A stretch of 64,000 nucleotides of DNA. Source: Zygnema cylindricum (lineage: Eukaryota > Streptophyta > Zygnematophyceae > Zygnematales > Zygnemataceae). The notes under the pieces are model-generated. The model ran no database searches and was not told the DNA's origin. It was given only the letters and a program-made list of their open reading frames with translations. Made by a program: the position numbers and the translations under genes. Shown one piece after another: positions 33,901 through 45,900 of this stretch. The DNA is taken from the NCBI GenBank assembly GCA_037447655.1, contig JBBHKE010000288.1, positions 67,361-131,360 of the forward strand, written 5' to 3'. How positions within the stretch are numbered: position 1 is the first letter of the stretch; the number at the start of each line of letters is the position of its first letter.

Positions 33901-36900
33901 TATCGCCTTGAGTGGTTTTCAAACTTCAAGGAAACCGTTTTCTGGCATATACATGGGAGACAATTACACGTCACCCTGCAGTGAAATAGGCGACATCAAA
34001 ATTGAGGCGTTCGTGGATGGCAGATTGCCCCCCCGCACAATCAAAAACGTACTATACGTTCCCAACTTCAAACGCAATCTCTATTCTATCCCACAAGTTG
34101 AAGAAATTGGAATCTTACTTATTTGGCAAAAGAGAAGGAAAGATAAAGTTGATGAGGAACAACCTTTCCATTGCATAAAGAGAGAGAATGGCGGATGCCA
34201 CATATCGACTAACGTCTAGCCCGAAATCACGATCTCAAGCTCTTGCAGCCGAAGCAGTTCTCCCATCACATGGGAAGGACACCGAAGCCAAAAATGAGGA
34301 GGTCAAAGAGAATACCGTAAAAAAATAAACTCCAGATAACAAAGAATGCAAAGACAAACCCTCACAACCGACATATAACCAACTCCTCTGACATAAGCGA
34401 CTAGGCTACCTCCACATAGAGGGAATGAATAAACTAAATGGAAATAACACCGTCAACGGCTCGATCTCACCTTGTCAAAGACTCGAAGGAGTCTGCCATG
34501 GTTGCGAGATTGGGAAATCCCACGAATGAAGAAACTAAGTTCAAACAACACGGCCAACGGACTCTATCTCACCAATGTCAAAGACTTGACAGAGCTTGCC
34601 ATGGTTGCGAGATTGGGAAATCCATCGCCTTCGTTTTCTAAATTTGAAGGCACCAAGGCCAATCGCCTACTCAAATTAATTTACTCCAATGTAAGGGCCC
34701 CCAACAAGGGTGCCTTTATACACTAGGATGAATGCATGGTAACTTTCATTGACGACTTCTCCCAAATGACTCACACTTATCTATTTTTTCAAAAAAATGA
34801 AGTATTCAAACAGTTCAAAACATTTAAAGCAATTGTAGAAAAAAAGCCTGATTTCAAAATAAATGTTCTATGAAGCGATTACGGAGGGGAATACCTGGCA
34901 GCAGAATTGATAAAGTTCCTCACCGCCGAAGGCATCGAACACTTGTGACCTCACTCGGAACTCCGCAACAGAAATACGTTACGGAATGTATGAACCGTAC
35001 TCTCATGGAAATGGCGCAAAACATGACGGCGACACACACCATCAGCGCTGATTTTTGGGGAGAAGTAGTCTACATAGCCACATACCTCAAAAATCGGTGC
35101 CCAACAAGGGCATTAGAGAATGCACCACCCTTCAAAAAATTGGCATGGCAAAAGCCCCAACTTGTCACACCTTACAGTGTTTGGCAGCAGGGCATACTCA
35201 TACAACCAAACAATCGAGGAGGAAAGTTGGCCCTTAAAGGAATTGAAGGAATATTCCTCTGATATGTCAAGAAAGGGCGTCGAAAAATGCACCACCCTTC
35301 AAGAAATTGTATGGCAAACGCCCCAACTTGTCACACGTGATAGTGTTTTGTAGCACAGCTTACATATACAACCACAACAATCGAGGAGGAAAGTTGGCTC
35401 TTAAAGGAATTCAAGGAATATTTGTCGGGTATGACGAGCAATGTATAGCTAACCCCATTGGAATAAAGCACACCAAGAACGTCACAACTACCAAAAGTGT
35501 GAAATTTGGTGAGCAACCACAAGGCGAAAACAGTGGGAGGCACACAATTGGGGCAAATTACTTACTTTGATTACTCCATGAGCGACGAGGAGATTGAACA
35601 AGGCACGAATCATGGGGAAGTGGACGATGAGGAAGAGGCACCTTCTCTATCAATAACCATAACGCTGCCTGCAATTAAAGAACAACCAATAGATGAATAA
35701 ATTGAAAAAATAGCAAACAACCAATAGATGAACAAATTGAAAAAGTGGCTACTTAAGATGCAAAAAAGTATGAGAATGTGTTAGTCAATAAAAAAGGGCC
35801 AAGCAGAAAATTCTAAGCGGCCAAAGTATAAAAATAAAGTGTGAGAATTTGAATCGTCACTTGTCACCAATGATCGGGGCAGTCGGCAAAGAAACCGCCC
35901 TCAAAAATACGGGGAATGGCTTGAGACATCAAAGGTACTAAGGCGGAAGTTTACCGGACTGGCGCATGCTGAGAAAACCACAAGCCTCAAAGAAGCTTTC
36001 TCCTCACCCACAAGCTTCAAAGAAGATTTCTCCGGCGAGAAACCCACAAGCCTCAAAAAAGCTTTCTCCGGCAAGAAACACACAAGCCTTAAAGAAGCTT
36101 ACTCTGGTGAGGACAGTGACAAGTGGAAGGCAGCCGTCAACAAAGAGATGGCATCCATTATAAAGGACAACATTTGGTCCCTCGAGGATTTGCCACAAAG
36201 AAAGAAAGCAATTGACAATAAGTGATCCTTTAAAATTAAACTCAATGTAGATGGGACTATAGATGGATTTACAGTAATACTCGTTGCAACGGGGTACAAA
36301 CAAAAGGAGGGGATTGATTACCAAGGCACATTTGCTCCACACATCAATTTCTCCTCCGCAAGAGCTTTTCTAGCCCTTGTAGCTACACTTAGGATAGAAG
36401 TCGAGCTGATGGACGTGAAGACGTCCTTCTTCCAGGGCGAGATTGAAGAAGAGCTGTACATGCACAACCGGAAGGTTATGAGGATCTCAACAAAGTTTGC
36501 AAATTGTAAAATAGTGAAGTTTGCAAATTGTCAAAAGCTCTTTATAGACTAACACAATCCCTAAGGTCATAGAATGTAAAGATTGTTGGATATTGACGAA
36601 TTGCCAATATATCGCGAAGCGTCATATGTACAATTATTTGTTTTGGAGTGAAGTGCTGCGTCATCATACGAAATGTACGATGTCGTTTCGTGACACTTTT
36701 TGAGGCGCCCGCGATCGAAATGTACTATTTCGTTTCGCGTAACTTTTATTATTTCGTATGCAAGTGTTTTGGTTTCGTACGCACGAAACTTCTTATTTTG
36801 GATTTTCACATTTTGAAGAAGAAGCGTGAACGCTTTCTTCGTGTAATCTTCCTTTCCATGTTTTTTTTTTTTCCCGGCAAGAGACCTTTGTAGAATAGGA

Positions 36901-39900
36901 CAAAATTTTGTCGACTTGCTAGCTCTCTTTGTTTTCTTTGTTTGTAAGGTAGTTAGAGGTGGTATAAAGTCTGCAGCGTTCAGCTGAAAATATTAAATCT
37001 TTTGGAGTAGAGTTTATTGAAGAGAGAGAAGAGAGGAGAGAGACAATTATTGAAGAGTGAGAAGAGAAAAGAGAGAAAATGTAAACAGGCTTCGTCCAAG
37101 AACACTTACAATTTTTTTTGGCTTATTATCCTCTTCTTGTCTATGAGAGTCTGCTGTGAACTATTTCTGTTTTATTGGTGTATTATGTTGTGAGCATTTA
37201 TTTTTAGGTCCTTCAAAGATTGACCAATTGCTCCAAAGTGAGGGGTTCTTTAAGTTTCAACCAAATCATTCAGTTTATTATCGTGAGAAACAGAACGTAA
37301 TCATTGCTATATATGTTGATGACTTGATGATCCTAGGGGAAACGAAACATGACATTTTAGAGATAAAAAAAATGTTATCTAACTCATTAGAAATGAAAGA
37401 CCTAGGAGAATTGAAATATGTCATTGGCATTGAGGTCATCAGTAACAATGAGGAGAAAACAATTTAGCTTTCACAAAAGAAATACATTGGAGAGTTATTC
37501 ACCCGATTTTGACTCCAGGACGCAAATGCAATCTTAACCCACTCGAGCTAGTGGATAAACTCATCGACGAGCTCTCTGCACACCAGGCACCATTTCAGGA
37601 AGCAGTGAGAGCAGTTATCTACACCATGAATTGCACGCGTCCGAATATTGGCACAACTGTCTGAATTCTGAGCAGGTTCCCCCACCTATCGTTATTTTGA
37701 GCAGGTTCCTGCACCGACCAAGAAAGCAACACTGGTTAGTGTTGCTTTCTTGGAATTCTGAGGAAGTTTAATGTTGCTTTCTCAGAATTATGAGGAAGTT
37801 CCTACACCGTCCAGGAAAGCTACAGTGGTCAGCAGTGAAAAGAGTCGTAAAATATCGTAAAGGAACAATTAATTACACTCTCACACTTGGTGGGCAACAT
37901 GATAACATTGAGATTCATGCATTCACGGATGTTGAATGGGGAGGGGACTTAAGCAGCAAGAAATTGAAGCGTGAGTTGGAGCTCCAAGCTCCAAAAAAAT
38001 GTCGCTCTCTCCACAATGGAGGGCGAGTACATGGCGGCACCAACCACTGTGAAGGAAGTTTTGTGGCTAAGGTTTCCTAAATGAACTCCAATTTACTCAG
38101 ACGAAGAAGACTCTAATTTACATTGACATTTAAAGCTGGTTAACTATAATCAAAAGTTTTGTTAACCACCCTAAGATCAAGCATATTTCCATGAGATACC
38201 ACTTTATAATGGATAATGCCATAGCGGAAGCGGTGGCCCTTCCGTTGGCCTTCTATTACATGCCAGACATGAAGAATGTTACATGGTGGCCTTCTATTAC
38301 ATGCCAATGTTGCATGGTGGCCTTATATTACATGTTAGACAAGGAGAATGTTGCAAACATGCGCACAGAAACAGTTTTTACCAACAAACTAATTTTATGT
38401 GCAAGAAAAGCTAGACTAAAAAAAGGAAGAATCCTCGGAGAGGCAAAGATTTTTATGCCTAAGGAGAACAAGATAAAGAAGGTGGAAATAACCAAGGTGG
38501 AGAGCGCCTAAATACTTTACTCATTTCCAAACCTGGCCCTTCGGTAGGACCGCCGTCGCTTTCGCGCTACAAATGCTGTATTCACAGTAGGAATGGATGA
38601 TGAATGAGATGAGGAAACGAACAATACCGCACCATTCAAGCTACAAAATTACAATAACAGAGGCATCAAGCAGGTCGGCGACTCGGTTGTCAACCTTTTT
38701 GGAGCGTAACGACGGTCAAAATATACGATTTGGAGCTTAGCGACGGACAAAACACACCCTCAAGTGCGTCAAAAATTGACAACTGTGGTAAATCATCCTC
38801 TTTTCCATAAAACTTTTCGGAATGCAAAAATACAACTTTGAAAAAACAGGAGGTCGATCTCGAATGAATGATCCATACTAACGAATTTTTTTAAAATGCT
38901 AACCCATAAACAAAATCGCCAATTAAAATCATCTAAAATAGAACGTAAAAAAATGTAAACTTAAAACGATGGTTTGGTGCGGACAGATTTGAGTCATCTG
39001 CGACTAATTGTACGGCAACGTCAATCACATTGCAACGTTTTTGTTGATGTGGGGTGACGCCAAAGGCGATTCACATCCAAACCAAACAAAAAGACATTCA
39101 TTTTCGCATCTCATCCGTCATCCATTTCTAGTGGGTATTTTGCAAATATTGGAGCATTTTCTCCAAATCTGGTTGATTAGATGTCCAAATTTCAACCAAT
39201 GTCATAATTGGTGAATCACTGCCAAACTTTCTCTTACTCGTGTTAACCTCGTTGTGCGATGGAGTCGGCGCATGCAACTTAGTTTGTTTGATGAATCAAA
39301 TTCGTGTAGGTTAGTTTCTTTGACGAATCAATTTTGTGTAGGTGTCTGGTGTTTTTGAAACCCTCCTACACGGTATCGTGGCACTTACGGCTAGCCACAT
39401 CAGTCGGTTCGACATTGTAATGGTCCAGTATGGATCAAATTTGGAAAAGAAGACGTCATGGTAAATGGACAACGTCTATACTATCACGTGCCTTTGAGAT
39501 TTGACGGGTAATTACTACGGAGCATTTAAAAAACTTTGACGGTCAACTATGGTCTTGGTTAAAGCTACGGAAGTATCACCGCAGATTAGAGTATTTTTTT
39601 CGGTGCGAATCTAGGCAATCTTCCTGTTTCAGTGTGAACCAATTTTGGCTCCACGCAAAATCGTATCGTATCGCTTTGACTTCCGATATTAGGGGGGACA
39701 CTATTTGTGGTGGGCATGTGTGTCAAAGCCTTTCACGATGCATTTTTTTGGTTTATTATTGTAGGTGAGTCAGATTAGACACGCGGCTTTTAGTCATTGG
39801 ACAGCCACTTAGATTCCTTGTTAGCTTAAATAGTTAGTTTTGCAAGCTTTGGAATATCACTCATAGACAAGAGAGATAACGACATGGCTTTATTGAGATT

Positions 39901-42900
39901 AGGACAAATCCGTCCAGACATACATTTTGTTTCCTTCCTACTTTTCTAAAGGATATCTGAAAGCCTGTTCCTATGTCGTCTACGCATGTGAATGCTTATT
40001 TCTCTCTCCCTCCTATTTGCTGCAAATTTCTGCCGCTTTGTAACTTTTCATAAATTGGATCTGAGTTTCTTTTTCCGAATTTGACGTACGTGGTCCCAAG
40101 GTCTCATAGTTATCTGAAATGGCAGATCCGGGTTTCAAGAATTCAATGGTATTTTGTGTGAGATTTAAAGGCGGTGAAAGAGGTGGAATTTCAATATGTT
40201 GAACTTTGGAGGAAGCTGTCATAATCTTGACAAAGACGGCGGTTTATTGTGTATTTGTGAGAGGGTTGCCAAAATTAGGGTTAGTTTGAGTGGTTGCAAT
40301 TCTCCCATTGAGAGGGGGAATGTTGTGTCCCATTGGTCGAACTGGCATGACGAGAAATGGGGAGTGATTTTGAATTGGCGTATACTTCTTCAATTTGCAC
40401 CAAAAGCTGGATTTCAGTCATGTGCCGTTCTTATTGTTAAAGTTGAAGACATAAAAGATACGCAGCTTAAAATATTTTGCAAAATAAAAAGTTACATGAA
40501 TTAGGGGTGACCGTTAACAAGTACCGATTTGTGCAAAACAAGATTGTGAGCAATACTGTATTGTGTAAGGATCGTAGGAAACCAATGCCTTCGGGGAGTG
40601 GTGGATTGAACACTTCGTCACATGTGCGTTACTTGGTTTAGTGCGAGCTCTAAGAAGAGAAGTGGAAGGCGAGGGAGACCTAATTGGTACGGAGGTAATT
40701 TGTTCCCCGCTGGTTTATGTTTTTGGTAACAAATGTCTTCAGAGAATCACGTCGAAAAGAAATATTGATTTCAAGAATGATTTATGTACGACGCAGTTGA
40801 CGTTGGTAATATCTTATGAATTATTTTCTACAAGTACCATTGGAATAAAATGTTGAAGATTGTGTAACAGTGTACACATCTGATCGGTTACTCTGAAGCG
40901 ACATATAGATTTTAGTTAATTGTAGCAATAAGAATATTGACTATGTGGTGCCAAAACATTCGGCAAGTGGTCTTGGTGGCCTATGTACGAAATTTGTTAC
41001 ACTGTACAACATTACGAACGAGGAACAATTAGTAGGAATTTCAGCTTACATAATGTAGTTACGTGATTATATGGGTATTTATTCAGGTGGGCGTAGAATA
41101 GTACAGTAATAGATAAGCCTCCCGATGACTACTGATTTAACGGATGAAAGAAAAGAAGCATGAAAGAAAGAGGCAGTATAGCCTATGTTGGATGAATAGT
41201 TATTCTAGGGTGTAGATCAGAATTCATAGTAGTCGTTCACACTTGACGTTTTGTTTTGTGTAGGCGAATCCTAAGTTTATAGTCATACGAGTTGTGAAAA
41301 CTACAATGCGCGATTAGCAAAGTAGGATCCAAAGTTGTAGGACTTTGATAATGAGTGAGGTGCTCAAGTAAGAGACGTAGTTGTGTATTGTCAATGTTTT
41401 GATGAAATTACTTATGTGGAAATCTAGGAGTCGTTCCTGAGGTGTCATAAGCCTCTTAAGTTCATAATGTTGAGAGGAAATGTTATCATTTAACTGTTAT
41501 TTCTGGATGGCCTAAAGTACTCATAGCTAGGGAGGCAATAGTACTGGGTAATTCCGCGGTTTATGTAGATCAAGGATTAACACTTATTATAGTTTTGCTA
41601 CTGCACGGCTGGTCTGACATTTGACGTATCCTTTGTTTTGACGTAATGTCCTTGAATGCCAGGTGTCAGTTTTTTAAGTGTTTTGGGCTGTGCGTGTTCA
41701 CGTGTGCTGGGATTTTTCTTGTGTTTCCTTAAGTACCTTGTAGGTTGTGTAGTGAATCAATCCTTGTAGGAGTAAGAGTGATAGATGGAGAGAGAGAACC
41801 TTTTTGTAAAACTTCCGGTTGAATATCTTGATGTTTTGCCGATACCCTTTCTTATGATGGTGACGTGTGTATTTGTGCGAAATCTTTCGCGTGGGTTATC
41901 TTGGTATGTTCAGTATCTCTGTGGCTTACGCTCCTATCCACTCATACTGAGAATACTAGTTATTATTGATTGTTCTACGCACACTGATTTCAGACACACA
42001 ATGGTAAATTTTTTATAATTACGTTGGACAATCATTGTTGCGGTAGTGTTTTACACAATAGATTTGACTTTTCTGTACAGAAATCAACGCGCATTTGAAA
42101 GGGATCAACAAGGCAACGAGAAGCTACTTCATGTTGCTCTCTTTTGTGGCGTTTTCCATTTTGTACTCTTTGATGGTGTACCTTCAGGCCGACACTTTCT
42201 GGTCTTTCCAAGCGTCTACTGCCCATAACGTGATCCTCCCCGATGTAAGATAATTTATCATTTTTTTTTTCGAGTAGCTTGGTACTCTAGAGAATGTCCT
42301 ACTCGTTGTTTTTGATTAATCATATTTTCCCTAGGCTACCTTAATGCACTTGTTACATTTCGTTCCATACAAAAGTTGTAAAATAGGGAATATTAATAAT
42401 CCTTTGACTTCGGCACCAACCCCTCTAATAAATAAACTTGTTTTGAAATATAAATTGATTCTATCTAGTCTTATTGGCACACTCGCGTTAGACCAAAAAC
42501 ATGATTACTAAGACCTAAAGTAACAAAACATGAGCAAAAGGATTAATAGTTTACTAGGAAAAGTAAACTACTAGGAAAAAAAGAAAGAACATCTGTGCAT
42601 AGTTGATAGAGGTTAGACCCTTAGACCAGGCCATGTTAACATTATTCGTTCAAAAGGTTTCAATGAAATACTAAGGCGCCCAAGTGAATCTCACTTTTAA
42701 GATACACTGCTTTCCTTTTATCCCGCTTCATCCTCATGTTCTCCCCTTCGTGAATGGAAGTAAATATTTGAGATAAAGGTCAATTTTTTTTGTTTTTGAA
42801 CTTGTGACCTAGTTGTTTATTAGTTACAAAGTTTACATGATTCGCCCTATGTTTGAAAAACCAGATTTTCTTTACTTATACTCGTCTTAAAGCGATCATT

Positions 42901-45900
42901 CCACCCTGATTTTTATGGTGTAGTAAGCAGTGTATTGTATTTAAGGCATTTATGTGATTGTAATTTTTTTTTTTATCTGTATTTCCCTTTTTGGCTAACG
43001 GTTTCTCACAAACGACATCTTTGCTCATAGACATTGGAATACCCATTGCTACTTTTAGGGGTATTAGAAAGGTGGGTATCATGCATTTTTTTTCAGTCGA
43101 ACCGATGTCACTTGTCTATGGCCAATTTCATGTATTTTATAGCTTCATGACCCATTCACCAAAAAGAAACCACTTTATTAGAGGTTGGCTGATATTTATA
43201 GTTATTTCATTGTAATTTATATTGTTAGTTACTACAATTTCATCATGACCATTTCCGATCTTTTTGGTTAAGAACAAAATTAAGACAGGATGATTTGAAA
43301 AAAGAATGAAAACATATAAAAATCAGAACATAAAAAAATTACGGCACAAAGGGATTATATATCCATGTAATAGAATTTCATACTAGCCACATCAAATATG
43401 GGATTTCTCCAAAACCGCTTATAAGCTTGGCCATCACAATTAACATCAACCTAACCACGCATTGCACCTAACCCACTAGCCACTAGGAGAAATCCACACA
43501 GCACCCTTCAATGTATATGAAAACACGTGTAGAATAGTAATATATGAGTATCTATACAACAAGGATCATGTGGCTACTTTTTTGAATCTTTCATAACAAG
43601 ACCTGGCTACTCCAACCTTTGTATGCCACACAACATGGAAAATTGTCGCCTTAATTGAACTTCATAAACATTCAATGTGGCTTTGGCCTCAATAGATTCA
43701 CAAAAAAATAATCGTATATTTCAGTAGAAAGATTATGACTTGCTTAACAAGTAAAATATGCACATATGAGATCTACAAGATTACGTCGGAGATTCCCGTC
43801 TGCCCATAGAAGACCTTTTGCGATAATGTACAAAAAAGTACACATCCAAGAGTAGGCTTCCAATACATCCACTAGGTTTCTATTATATTTACACTTCAAA
43901 AAGGCTTACAACACCTGTTTTTTTTCATCAAACCTTGGCAATCACACCGTTGATGCATTGGAATGCGAGCCTTTCACGAACCATTGTAATTTGATTGTGC
44001 TAAAATTTATAATGGAATGCGAGATTGATAGATGCACTCTAAAGTGACGAAAAGTCCAAATGTGTGGTCATTATTCCCAACTTGTTTGACAGGGTTCGTT
44101 GGAGAGCACCTTTCCAGGCATTCCTGATGTGTTCGACTGGCTGAACAACTCCATAATCCAGGTGTGCACATAACCTTAGGTCAACCAAAATGGGGAATTA
44201 TGTCAGCTGTCACACTCCTTCATGTTCTCACAGTCATTTCCTCATGGCTATGTATAGGAATGCTGTTGCAATCATGTTCTTGTTTCATATCCCTGTAACT
44301 TTTGTCCTTTAATATATCTTTCGTTGGGGGAGCTTCATTATTGTGTACAATAAGGTGGAGTTTTGCTTCAAAATGTAAACCGCCCAGGTTTCACTAGTCA
44401 TGATTACAAAGTATTGCCCAAGTGTGTGACAAGCCAATGGTTGAAGAAGATATTTCTCGAAAGGTCATGCTAGTCTTCAAAGTCCCAATCAATGTAAAAG
44501 ATATGAACTACTTCTTTATCTGAAGTCATACTTGAAGCAACGACCTTATCGGAGGATTTCATGTCCCATCAACTGCATGAGCAAATTAAAGAGAAATTTC
44601 AGGCAGAGAATTCCTATTGAAAATAATCCGTCTTGAAATCTTTAATTACTAAATGCTTATAGAGGCAGTCAATATAACCAATAAATTTAAAAGGCAATAG
44701 AAGGGATAATTGCCAAAAAAATATGGATCTTTTGAGGAGAGAATTGTCATTTGATTTAAGAGAATTGACACTTTTGCATTTAAATTGTTACCTTCTTTAG
44801 TTATCTTCAACAAGCATGAAAGTTAATGTGGATAGAATCCGCAGGGTCCATTCTGCTTTGGTACTCCTTCACTAACACACAAACTAGTGTTCAGATTAAA
44901 AAACAAAACAAGAAAATTCCGTATTCAAGCTAAAAACTTAGCTGTAAAACTAACAACCAAGGGGTCAAACTATGGAATATTGGAAATAACTAATAAGGAA
45001 AATTGGAAAAAAGTACGCGACAATTAAGGAAAGACTGACTAATTAGCTACACTATTGGATTTTTTCCATAAGATGACCAGACGTACAGGCTGAATAGATG
45101 ACTTTCCCGTCATACAACTTACAAGGTACGTTTAATAAAGGCAACTATATGTGCTCCAATTCTTTTAGCTACTGGGATAATAGATGTGATTCAGCTTTTT
45201 GAGATGAATGGAGTAAACTTTCTTAGTCTATAAACCAGCTTATTGCGATTCACTGGTAAAATTGTCCAAACCACTCACCTGAACCCTGGTCAAAAGTATT
45301 ATCGGATGAATAATGTTTTTTTTAAGCTAGCGTTTAGCCCGTAACGAGTATGTTAATTGCAATTTTTCTTATGAATATTATTAGAGGGAAAAAATATATA
45401 TAAACATATTAGAACATCTTATGGTGATGAGAATATCCTGCGAATGTGAGTATTTGTCTAGGTGAGATATCCATTCTACTGGTCAGCCATTTAGTACATC
45501 TTTGTTGATATCTTTTGGGATGAATTTATGAATCTAGTAGGAAGAGGTAGTTGTATGGGTGTTGTGAGGTTATTACTTGGACAGGCTGGAATCCTGTGCA
45601 CTAGAAGGATAATGCGAAAAATAAGTGAAATTAAAGTTTCTCTGATTTTCTAATGTGTGAAACACAAATTGGAAATTGAGTTTTATCGAATTTATGTGTT
45701 AAGCCCTTAAGAAAACTCTTACTCTTACAAAATTTCTCCTTCGAAACTTATTTTATACACAACAAGAAAACATGATCCTACTAACACTATATAACGAAGC
45801 AGGCTTAATCTACTTGGACATCTCACCGAAAGAAGGCAGTGCGCTAGACCGAAATCTCGGTACAAAACAATACTACGTACCCAATCGAAACTAGTCATGT

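Larger units (their letters stand above)
32341..40137 (+). mobile_element. Copia G nested in Copia F
   Basis: Plus-strand Copia of a separate family. LTRs are at 32,341-about 33,235 (start duplicated) and 39,592-40,137; flanks are tgaat (32,336-32,340) and agaat (40,138-40,142), a target duplication with one change. F RNase H coding (NPFFHKR, then RIQWYFV) resumes directly after the right flank, which proves the nesting. The pol is full of stops and small tandem duplications. Confidence 0.8.
29460..41940 (+). mobile_element. Copia F in intron 3, split by Copia G
   Basis: Plus-strand Ty1/Copia of the H lineage. Its parts are the 5' LTR, PBS, gag, a protease relic and RT-RNase H up to 32,340; then Copia G is inserted; F resumes at 40,138 with the end of RNase H, polypurine tract and 3' LTR. 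Target duplication cccat (29,455-29,459) against ctcat (41,941-41,945), one transition. The integrase and much of RT are deleted. Confidence 0.85.
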
